The notes beneath the pieces were generated by a model, which saw only the letters and a program-made list of their open reading frames with translations, did not search any database and had not been told where the DNA came from. This document shows positions 1 through 5,887 of a stretch of DNA of 10,011 nt, piece after piece. The stretch spans positions 1-10,011 of the forward strand of contig CANGUS010000047.1 of assembly GCA_947457085.1 (NCBI GenBank). Direction: 5' to 3'. The position numbers and the translations under genes were made by a program. The DNA comes from Bacteroidota bacterium (GTDB lineage Bacteria; Bacteroidota; Bacteroidia; Chitinophagales; Chitinophagaceae). Within the stretch, counting starts at the first letter, position 1, and every line of letters begins with the position of its first letter.

Positions 1-1
1 C

Positions 2-925
2 TATTTTTGTTAATCGATCAGGGAGTTTCATTACATAATCTCTCGCCTTTTCACCATTTTCTTGAAGGTTAGTTAGGCTGTCGATTTTCCATTCGTCAAT
101 TAATTCTTTCATGATATTTACATAGTCAACAGAAGTATACACCCCTAAGCGTTGCGCTGCGTCAGAGAAATTAGCAAATGTATTCACGCTTTCTCCAATT
201 TCTCTAAGGGCTTGTGCAGGCATTACAATTTTTTTGCGCATCATATCTTCAAAAGCCAACATCATTTCATTGGTATCTAATTCAAATATTCTACCGATAA
301 AGGTTTTGTATGCCGTTGCATGACGTGCTTCATCTGCCGCTACCATTCCACATATTTTAGACAAGATGGTATTCCCACTTTTCTTTGACAAAGTGGCTAC
401 TCTTCGATGCGAGATGTTGGTAGCTAATTCCTGAAAACTAGTATACATGAATGTTCTGTATGGGTCATTATTTGTATCTAATGCAAAACCATCCGCGATT
501 AAATATTGTGTTGACGCTTCAAATTGCTTCATATTAATACGTCCACATAAATACAAATAACGATTTAAAATATCTCCATGTCTATTTTCTTCAGCAGTCC
601 ATTTACGTATCCATTGCATCCATCCTCCAAAAGGATTTTCTCTCACTCCTTTTAATCCGCTCAACCAAGTTTCATAAGTAGGCAATGCTTCTTCAGTAAT
701 GGTATCTCCTACCAATACGGCCAATAAGTCATAATCCATATTGGATGCTTGACCTTGCAAAGTTTTAATATCATCAAAAAAAGAGTCTGAATTGGATACT
801 GGTAATAAATCGCTTGGTTGCCAATTAGTTTCTACTGGATTTAAATAATTTAAACCTGTTGTTTCTACTTCCTTTTCTAAAAATAACATCACTTCGTTAC
901 GTGATGGGGATAATGCTTGATTCAT
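2..925 (-). CDS. Acyl-ACP desaturase, soluble di-iron type (3' end cut by window edge)
   Basis: Translating the minus strand from the ATG at 923-925 gives 308 codons with no stop before the window edge, so only the extreme C-terminus is missing. The protein matches the soluble, ferritin-like acyl-ACP desaturases (plant stearoyl-ACP desaturase family), which insert a cis double bond into ACP-bound fatty acids using O2 and reduced ferredoxin. The di-iron ligand motifs are all present in order: ITEEALPTY (about 76-84), EENRHGD (E113 and H116), FQE (E166) and ADEARH (E199 and H202). No signal peptide or membrane segment is seen, as expected for a cytoplasmic enzyme acting on acyl-ACP. The likely role is making unsaturated fatty acids for membrane fluidity. 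The double-bond position cannot be read from the sequence. No ferredoxin partner lies in the window. The start has no Shine-Dalgarno and no upstream in-frame ATG. The TAG-like bases at 1-3 are out of frame and are not the stop. Confidence 0.93.
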   Translation of the reverse strand, partial: MNQALSPSRNEVMLFLEKEVETTGLNYLNPVETNWQPSDLLPVSNSDSFFDDIKTLQGQASNMDYDLLAVLVGDTITEEALPTYETWLSGLKGVRENPFGGWMQWIRKWTAEENRHGDILNRYLYLCGRINMKQFEASTQYLIADGFALDTNNDPYRTFMYTSFQELATNISHRRVATLSKKSGNTILSKICGMVAADEARHATAYKTFIGRIFELDTNEMMLAFEDMMRKKIVMPAQALREIGESVNTFANFSDAAQRLGVYTSVDYVNIMKELIDEWKIDSLTNLQENGEKARDYVMKLPDRLTKI

Positions 926-1016
926 ATTGCTAATGATGTCACTTGTCAGATGACCGTTTTTTTATTATTTTAATTAGTTGTTTTCCAGACATCTGACATC
1001 TGACATCTGACAACTT
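926..1016. repeat. 7-bp tandem repeat with inverted copies, between M20 peptidase and desaturase genes
   Basis: On the plus strand, 986-1013 holds four tandem copies of the 7-bp unit ctgacat: cagacat, ctgacat, ctgacat, ctgacaa. The outer two each have one mismatch. The same motif occurs inverted at 935-953 (gatgtca, then gtcagatga). The best pairing is a perfect 10-bp inverted repeat, ttgtcagatg at 943-952 with catctgacaa at 1004-1013, separated by 51 bases that include a T-rich, AT-only-like tract around 957-984. The block starts 3 bp after the stop codon of the M20 gene and reaches to within 10 bp of the desaturase start. It therefore also covers the place where the desaturase promoter would be expected. 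It could be a dispersed intergenic repeat, an operator, or a weak 3' hairpin. The long loop and lack of a following U-run argue against a standard intrinsic terminator. Confidence 0.75.
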
Positions 1017-2387
1017 TTATTTTTTCATTTCAGCGAAATACTTATGAAAATAAGGAATGGTTTCAATTCCTTTATAATAATTCGCTACATCAAATTTTTC
1101 ATTTGGTGAGTGAATATTGTCATTGTCTAAACCAAAGCCCATTAAAACTGTTTTTAATCCCAATATTTTTTCAAATAAAGCGATAATCGGGATGCTTCCT
1201 CCACCTCTGGTAGGGATTGGATCTTTTCCAAAAGTAGTTGCAATGGCTTTTTCAGCGGCTTTGTAAGCTATTGAATCGGTTGGTGTAACCACTGGTTCGC
1301 CACCATGATGTTCTGTTACAGTTACTTTCACGCAATTAGGAGCTATTTTATTAAAATGAGCGGTAAACAACTCTGCAATTTCATGTGAATTTTGATTGGG
1401 AACCAAACGCATTGAAATCTTTGCATTTGCTTTTGAAGGCAAAACCGTTTTAGCTCCTTCTCCAATATAACCACCCCACATTCCGTTTAATTCTAATGTT
1501 GGACGAACACCGGTTCTTTCTAAGGCAGTATACCCTTTCTCTCCCCAATCTTCTTCAATGCCTAATTCGTCAGTATATTCTTTTAAATCAAATGGCGCTT
1601 TATTTAATGCCACTCTTTCTGCTTCTGTTAATGCAACCACTTTATCGTAAAAACCTTGTACTGTAATATGGTTATTTTCATCGTGCAAACTAGCAATCAT
1701 TTTACTTAAAATAGTGATTGGATTTGCAACAGCACCCCCATATACGCCAGAGTGTAAATCTCTATTTGGTCCCACAACTTCAACTTCCATATATGCTAAT
1801 CCACGAAGACCGGTTTCAATACTCGGATGCTCCATGCTGATCATGGAAGTATCTGATACCAAAACTACATCAGCCTTTAATTGTTCTTTATAATCTTCCA
1901 AAAATTTACCCAAATTCGTACTTCCAACTTCTTCTTCCCCTTCAATAATGAATTTTACATTACATTGTAAAGTGTTGGTTGCATTCATGATTTCCAATGC
2001 TTTTACATGCATATACATTTGACCTTTATCGTCACAAGCTCCTCGAGCATAAATTTTACCATCGATAACTACTGGATCAAAAGGGCCATTCGTCCATAAT
2101 TCAAGTGGCTCTGCTGGCTGAACATCGTAATGGCCATAGGTTAATATGGTTGGCAAAGATGCATCTACAAACTTTTGACCAAAAACGATAGGATGACCTG
2201 CCGTTTCGCAAATTTCAACGCTATCACATCCTGCTTTCAACAAGGATTGTTTTACGGCTTCAGCACATTTTGCGGTATCCGCATTGTGCGTTTCTTGTGC
2301 ACTTACTGAAGGAATTCGTAACAATTCTTTTAACTCTTCTAAAAATTTTTCTTTATTAGTATCTTGATAATCAGACCAAACTTGCAT
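1017..2387 (-). CDS. M20 family metallopeptidase (dipeptidase, CNDP/PepV-like)
   Basis: This is a complete 456-residue protein starting at ATG 2385-2387. It belongs to the M20 co-catalytic metallopeptidases, close in pattern to the cytosolic nonspecific dipeptidase/carnosinase group. Visible active-site elements are YGHYDVQP (metal ligand H86, D88), ARGACDDKGQ (bridging D119), EGEEEVGS (probable general base E152 and metal ligand E153), VSDT (D179), LHSGVYGG (H212, the dimer-domain histidine) and NIHSPNE (H426). A catalytic domain at about 1-190 and 370-456 flanks the inserted dimerisation domain at about 190-365, and RGGGSIP (394-400) is the usual substrate-carboxylate loop. Length is normal for the family. 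There is no signal peptide, so it is probably cytoplasmic and finishes peptide breakdown to amino acids. Exact substrate preference cannot be deduced. It is transcribed toward the desaturase but separated from it by the 91-bp repeat block, so co-transcription is uncertain. Confidence 0.93.
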   Translation of the reverse strand: MQVWSDYQDTNKEKFLEELKELLRIPSVSAQETHNADTAKCAEAVKQSLLKAGCDSVEICETAGHPIVFGQKFVDASLPTILTYGHYDVQPAEPLELWTNGPFDPVVIDGKIYARGACDDKGQMYMHVKALEIMNATNTLQCNVKFIIEGEEEVGSTNLGKFLEDYKEQLKADVVLVSDTSMISMEHPSIETGLRGLAYMEVEVVGPNRDLHSGVYGGAVANPITILSKMIASLHDENNHITVQGFYDKVVALTEAERVALNKAPFDLKEYTDELGIEEDWGEKGYTALERTGVRPTLELNGMWGGYIGEGAKTVLPSKANAKISMRLVPNQNSHEIAELFTAHFNKIAPNCVKVTVTEHHGGEPVVTPTDSIAYKAAEKAIATTFGKDPIPTRGGGSIPIIALFEKILGLKTVLMGFGLDNDNIHSPNEKFDVANYYKGIETIPYFHKYFAEMKK

Positions 2388-2453
2388 GAATTATAGTATT
2401 TTTAAATAAGGAGCGTAAATATATATCATTTTTTCTTTTCATATTTGCAATTC
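2388..2453. promoter_or_regulatory. Divergent promoter gap between M20 peptidase and GNAT genes
   Basis: The two genes point away from each other, so this 66-bp gap must hold both start signals unless transcripts begin inside a gene. On the minus strand, TATATTTA (2416-2423) resembles the Bacteroidota -7 element TAnnTTTG, with a TTG about 24 bases upstream (2448-2450). That spacing is longer than the usual 19-21. On the plus strand, CATATTTG (2440-2447) is a 7/8 match to the same element but has no TTG at the proper distance. If it were used, the GNAT transcript would start at about its ATG. Both assignments are weak. Confidence 0.3.
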
Positions 2454-2939
2454 ATGATTAATATACAGAAAGCGAACAAAAATCATATAAATGACATCAT
2501 AAAATTGGCTACAGAAACATGGCAGGCTACCTATTGCAACATTATATCACAAGAACAAATTGATTATATGCTAAATCTATTTTATAGCCAAAAAAGAATA
2601 GAGGAACAAATAATCGATCCTTCAAACCATTTTTTAGTCGCTTTAGAAAACGATGAATTATTAGGTTATTGCCATTGTTTTGAAAAAAATGGGCATTATT
2701 ATATCAGTAAAATATATGTTCATCCTCTAGCACAAGGAAATGGCATTGGGAAATTATTAATGAACCACATTGAAAAAAATGGAATAGAATTAAAATTTTC
2801 AACATTAGAACTAAATGTAAACCGAAATAATCCAGCAAACGATTTTTATGCAAAAAATGGTTTTAAAATTGTTGAAGAAATAGATATTCCTTTAGACAAA
2901 TTTTGGTTGAATGATTATGTAATGACTAAAAATATTTAA
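2454..2939 (+). CDS. GNAT family N-acetyltransferase
   Basis: From the ATG at 2454 the protein has 161 residues. A TTG three codons earlier (2445) is open in the same frame, but it overlaps a promoter-like box and adds nothing conserved. The GNAT fold is clear. Motif A, with the acetyl-CoA pyrophosphate loop QGNGIG (94-99), follows the beta-strand ISKIYVHP and leads into the helix KLLMNHIE. Motif B has the strand TLELNVNRNN (118-127) and the helix NDFYAKNGFKIVEE. The general layout is that of RimI-like/small-molecule acetyltransferases, but the acceptor substrate cannot be predicted. The gene is followed immediately by the membrane-protein start codon (stop TAA 2937-2939, ATG 2940), which points to one transcript and translational coupling. 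Base composition is low: sampled 60-base lines held 13 and 16 G+C. No Shine-Dalgarno is near the start. Confidence 0.88.
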   Translation: MINIQKANKNHINDIIKLATETWQATYCNIISQEQIDYMLNLFYSQKRIEEQIIDPSNHFLVALENDELLGYCHCFEKNGHYYISKIYVHPLAQGNGIGKLLMNHIEKNGIELKFSTLELNVNRNNPANDFYAKNGFKIVEEIDIPLDKFWLNDYVMTKNI

Positions 2940-4316
2940 ATGAAAATTAAAAAGAATCCAACATCATTTTTTATGATAATTATACTCTTGGCTTATTCTT
3001 TATTAAGTTCATTTTCAAATGGTAAATGGAAAAGTGGAGAAATATTAAATTGGGATATAGTTGGATATTATCATTATTTACCTGCAACTATGATATATCA
3101 AGATTTAGGGAATATGAATTTCTTGGATTCAATTGATAAAAATTATAACTTATGTGGAGGTGCTTTTTCAAAATATGGAATACATAAAAGTAAAGAAACA
3201 AAATTTAGTTGTAATCAATACCCATGTGGTGTCGCAATATTCGAGTTGCCACTTTTTACAATAGCACATGTTTGGACTACAATTTCTAAACAAGATAAAA
3301 ATGATGGTTACTCTAGCCCTTATCAACATGCTGTAGCAATGTCCTCAATCTTATTTGTTTTTTTAGGACTTTTTATTTTGAGGAAGTTCTTATCAAATTT
3401 CTTTACTGATTTTTCAATTGCGATTAGTCTTTTAATAATTTATCTAGGTACAAATTTATTTCAATATACTGTAGGAAATCCAGGAATGTCTCATCCTTAT
3501 TTGTTTTTTATAACTAGTTCAATTTTGCTATTAACATACAAGTGGTATAATAATCCAAAAACATCCTATTCCATATTAATAGGTATTTGTATTGGACTTG
3601 CTGCAATTTCAAGACCAATAGATATATTAATATTTTTAATTCCATTACTTTGGAATAATAATTTTAGTAGTCGGAACACAACCAAAATAAAATATTTATT
3701 GAACAATAAAAAGCAAATAGTAATTGTTATAATTTCCACAATCATCACAACCTTTCCTTTAATTTTTTATTGGAAATATACAACCAATCATTGGCTATAT
3801 TATTCATATACTGAAAATGATTATTTTGAATTTAATCGTTTAAGAATTGTTGAAGGTTTATTGAGTTACAGAAAAGGTTGGTTCGTATATTCTCCCTTGT
3901 TGATTTTAGGATTTGTAGGGATGTTTTTTATTCCTAAAAAACATCAATTACAATTTTATAAATTGCCTTTTACAGTTTTTTTTATTCTAATTATTTATTT
4001 AGTTTTTTCGTGGCATAATTGGATATATGGATGGGGACTCGGTTGCAGAGCACTCATTCAAACTATTCCATTATTAGCAATTCCGATGTGTTTTTTCACA
4101 GAATATATTTTTAATAAAAATAGATTAATTCGCATTTCATATTCTATACTATTGATTGCTTTTGTTTCCTTTAGTATCTTTCAAACTTGGCAATATAATA
4201 AAGGAATAATTCATGGGACAATGATGAACAAAAAATATTATTGGAGCGTATTTTTTAAAACATCCGTTACAGAAAAAGATTTAAAAATAATACAAGACTT
4301 AGAAGAATATAATTAG
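2940..4316 (+). CDS. Polytopic membrane protein, GT-C glycosyltransferase-like, function unknown
   Basis: This is a 458-residue protein with about ten hydrophobic segments, near residues 8-27, 128-148, 155-175, 185-201, 208-238, 258-279, 313-331, 342-358, 370-390 and 396-414. A large hydrophilic loop (about 28-127) follows the first segment and contains NWDIVGYYHYLPA (37-49). Further recognisable pieces are SHPYLFF (184-190), SRPID (224-228), KGWFVYSPLL (312-321) and WHNWIYGWGLGCRALIQTIPLL (358-379). This pattern of an acidic residue in the first extracytoplasmic loop plus many helices resembles GT-C membrane glycosyltransferases that use lipid-linked sugars, and the GLGCRALIQTIPLL stretch is typical of such proteins in Bacteroidota. 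That is inference; I see no definitive family signature. Four cysteines (72, 91, 96, 216) include a possible loop disulfide. The gene abuts the GNAT gene and shares its low G+C (12, 15 and 17 per 60 bases sampled). Confidence 0.85.
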   Translation: MKIKKNPTSFFMIIILLAYSLLSSFSNGKWKSGEILNWDIVGYYHYLPATMIYQDLGNMNFLDSIDKNYNLCGGAFSKYGIHKSKETKFSCNQYPCGVAIFELPLFTIAHVWTTISKQDKNDGYSSPYQHAVAMSSILFVFLGLFILRKFLSNFFTDFSIAISLLIIYLGTNLFQYTVGNPGMSHPYLFFITSSILLLTYKWYNNPKTSYSILIGICIGLAAISRPIDILIFLIPLLWNNNFSSRNTTKIKYLLNNKKQIVIVIISTIITTFPLIFYWKYTTNHWLYYSYTENDYFEFNRLRIVEGLLSYRKGWFVYSPLLILGFVGMFFIPKKHQLQFYKLPFTVFFILIIYLVFSWHNWIYGWGLGCRALIQTIPLLAIPMCFFTEYIFNKNRLIRISYSILLIAFVSFSIFQTWQYNKGIIHGTMMNKKYYWSVFFKTSVTEKDLKIIQDLEEYN

Positions 4317-4329
4317 TCACACCATATTG

Positions 4330-4347
4330 ATTATTAAATTTAATAAT
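4330..4347. other. 18-bp perfect AT-only palindrome in the gap before the UPF0173 gene
   Basis: The bases attattaaatttaataat read the same on both strands with no central spacer. The palindrome lies 13 bp after the membrane-protein stop and 46 bp before the hydrolase start. It could be a binding site for a dimeric regulator or a weak hairpin ending the upstream transcript. In a stretch made almost only of A and T, a perfect palindrome of this length is not strongly surprising. Downstream, TAATATTG (4377-4384) resembles a Bacteroidota -7 element but lacks a well-placed TTG partner. Confidence 0.35.
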
Positions 4348-4392
4348 TATTTCATATTTCAAAAATCGAAATTGTTTAATATTGTAAAAAAA

Positions 4393-5073
4393 ATGAAATA
4401 TACATTTTACGGTCATGCTTGTTTTAGCATCGAAATCAATAATACCACCCTTTTATTTGATCCATTTATTTCTGGGAACGAACTTGCCAAAGACATTCAA
4501 CTAGAAGAAATCAAAGCAGATTATATTTTACTTTCGCATGCACATGCCGATCATATTTTAGATTGTGAAGCCATTGCATTGCGCTCTGGAGCCAAGGTAA
4601 TTTGTGCTTGGGAAATTCATGAATGGTTAAACTCAAAAGGAGTAACCAATACCCACCCTATGAACACTGGAGGCAAATGGAGCTTTGATGAATTTACTGT
4701 AAAATGTGTAGTTGCACAACACAGTAGCAGTCTACCAGATGGCAGTTATGGGGGTAACCCAATGGGCTTTATTATTTATGCCAACAAAGAAAGTTTTTAT
4801 TATAGTGGAGACACAGCCCTTACCCTCGACATGCAATTAATTTCTCGTTGGGCGAACTTAAAATTTGCCATACTTCCTATTGGCGATAACTTTACAATGG
4901 GCATTGACGATGCAATTATGGCTGCCGAATTCGTAGACGCTAAAAAAGTAATTGGGGTACATTACGACACATTTGGTTATATAAAAATAGATACCAAACA
5001 AGCCGTTGATTCTTTTAAAGAGCACGATATTGATTTGGTTTTACTTGGTATTGGTGAGAGCATAGCATTATAA
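4393..5073 (+). CDS. UPF0173 metal-dependent hydrolase (metallo-beta-lactamase fold)
   Basis: Starting at ATG 4393, the protein has 226 residues, the normal size of this family. An in-frame TTG at 4327 would add 22 residues without conserved content, and the family begins MKYTFYGHACF-like, so the ATG is preferred. Metal-site residues of the metallo-beta-lactamase superfamily are visible: SHAHADH (H49, H51, D53, H54), H110 in VVAQHSS, D140 in YYSGDT, and H190 in VIGVHYDTF. Other family hallmarks are FDPFISGN (22-29) and LPIGDNFTMG (161-170). It has no signal peptide and is probably cytoplasmic. The biological substrate of UPF0173 proteins is not established, so only a hydrolase class can be given. 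The A-rich leader (taaaaaaaATG) fits Bacteroidota. It converges on radC with a 22-bp gap holding only a weak inverted repeat. Confidence 0.92.
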   Translation: MKYTFYGHACFSIEINNTTLLFDPFISGNELAKDIQLEEIKADYILLSHAHADHILDCEAIALRSGAKVICAWEIHEWLNSKGVTNTHPMNTGGKWSFDEFTVKCVVAQHSSSLPDGSYGGNPMGFIIYANKESFYYSGDTALTLDMQLISRWANLKFAILPIGDNFTMGIDDAIMAAEFVDAKKVIGVHYDTFGYIKIDTKQAVDSFKEHDIDLVLLGIGESIAL

Positions 5074-5095
5074 TTGAAAAGTAAGTACTTCAAAT

Positions 5096-5788
5096 TTAAA
5101 TCAAGCCTTCATCAGCAAAACTAAAATATTGATTAAACCCCACAATGACATGATCAAGGAGTTGAAGTTCGAGAAACTGACCAGCTTCTTTCATCCGTTG
5201 AGTGAGCAATTTGTCGGCCTCACTGGGCTTTAAATTTCCTGATGGATGATTGTGTGCCAATACAAATTTAGTTGCGCCTGTTATTTCTAATGCCCGTTTA
5301 AAAATTACGCGTGCATCCACCATGGTAGCCGTCATACCTCCTTCACTCATTTTTTCTACCGACAATACTGCATTATTATTACTTAAATAAATGACATAAA
5401 ATTGCTCTACGACAATGTCTAAAAAATAAGTCACTAAAATTTCGTAGGCCGATTTTGAATTTGAGATATGGGGCCTTTCCAACGCTTGGGAGAGCTGACG
5501 TCGTTTACCAATTTCCAGTGCTGCTATAATAGTAACTGCTTTTTTTTCACCAATCCCTTTGATCTTTTTGAAGTCGGATAACGATAATTTACTAAGCTCT
5601 AATAAACTTTGATTTCCTTTTTCCAACAAATCTTTAGCAATGTCTAATGCACTTCTGTTTCTGGTGCCCGTATTGATTAAAATAGTAAGTAGTTCAGCAT
5701 TGGTGAGTGCATCAGATCCTTTGGATATAAGCTTTTCAACGGGTCGTTCGTCAATAGCCCAATTTTTGATGCTTTTAAAATCGGCCAT
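5096..5788 (-). CDS. radC: RadC family JAB/MPN-domain protein (UPF0758)
   Basis: The chosen ATG (5786-5788) gives 230 residues beginning MADFKSIKNWAIDERP, which fits the family start. A TTG eight codons upstream is possible but unlikely. The N-terminal part carries a helix-hairpin-helix-like region (about 72-96, KIKGIGEKKA then LEIGKRR). The C-terminal half is the JAB/MPN domain, with a complete JAMM zinc site: E128, then H179-N-H181-P-S-G with S189 and D192 (HNHPSGNLKPSEAD). The family is named for DNA repair, but a direct repair role for RadC has been questioned and its activity is not settled. One deviation is V17 in DERPVEKL, where family members usually have arginine (RPREKL). The start codon sits in the arm of a 10-bp inverted repeat. 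It is divergent from the M16 protease gene. Confidence 0.94.
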   Translation of the reverse strand: MADFKSIKNWAIDERPVEKLISKGSDALTNAELLTILINTGTRNRSALDIAKDLLEKGNQSLLELSKLSLSDFKKIKGIGEKKAVTIIAALEIGKRRQLSQALERPHISNSKSAYEILVTYFLDIVVEQFYVIYLSNNNAVLSVEKMSEGGMTATMVDARVIFKRALEITGATKFVLAHNHPSGNLKPSEADKLLTQRMKEAGQFLELQLLDHVIVGFNQYFSFADEGLI

Positions 5789-5818
5789 AATATTGTTTGG
5801 TAGGTTACACAATATTAT
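5787..5818 (-). promoter_or_regulatory. Inverted repeat overlapping the radC start codon
   Basis: On the plus strand, ataatattgt (5787-5796) pairs perfectly with acaatattat (5809-5818) across a 12-base spacer. In radC mRNA this would form a 10-bp hairpin whose 3' arm ends on the A and U of the start codon. The start would therefore be partly buried. As DNA, the same dyad could be an operator. The stem is AT-rich (two G-C pairs at most), so its RNA stability would be modest. Either role is inference. Confidence 0.4.
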
Positions 5819-5887
5819 TCATTTTTTAGTTAGAAACATAAATCTTGGTCTTTTTTTTATATCTTGCTTTTCTAAATTTAAACAAAA
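5819..5887. promoter_or_regulatory. Promoter gap upstream of the M16 protease and radC
   Basis: This AT-rich stretch lies between divergent genes and must serve the protease and probably radC. For the protease, TAAATTTA (5873-5880) resembles the Bacteroidota -7 element TAnnTTTG, with a TTG at 5845-5847. The 25-base spacing is longer than usual, and the box lies only 7 bases before the ATG, which would give an almost leaderless mRNA. TATCTTG (5860-5866) is an alternative imperfect -7 box with better room for a leader. I see no strong match for radC. Confidence 0.25.

Noticed and set aside
986..1013. Reading the tandem repeat as a CRISPR array.
   Set aside because: The unit is 7 bp with no spacers between copies, and no cas-like gene is present.
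2407..2412. An aaggag Shine-Dalgarno-like sequence on the plus strand.
   Set aside because: It is about 42 bases before the GNAT ATG, with no in-frame start at a usable distance. The other genes here also lack Shine-Dalgarno sequences.
4327..4392. A 22-residue N-terminal extension of the UPF0173 protein from a TTG codon.
   Set aside because: The family starts at the MKYTFYGHACF-like position, and the extra part is low-complexity intergenic-like sequence that includes the 18-bp palindrome.
5074..5095. A possible bidirectional terminator in the 22-bp convergent gap (ttgaa...ttcaa, or aagta-ag-tactt).
   Set aside because: Each stem has only 5 bp, is AT-rich and lacks a clear T-run, so it is too weak to call.
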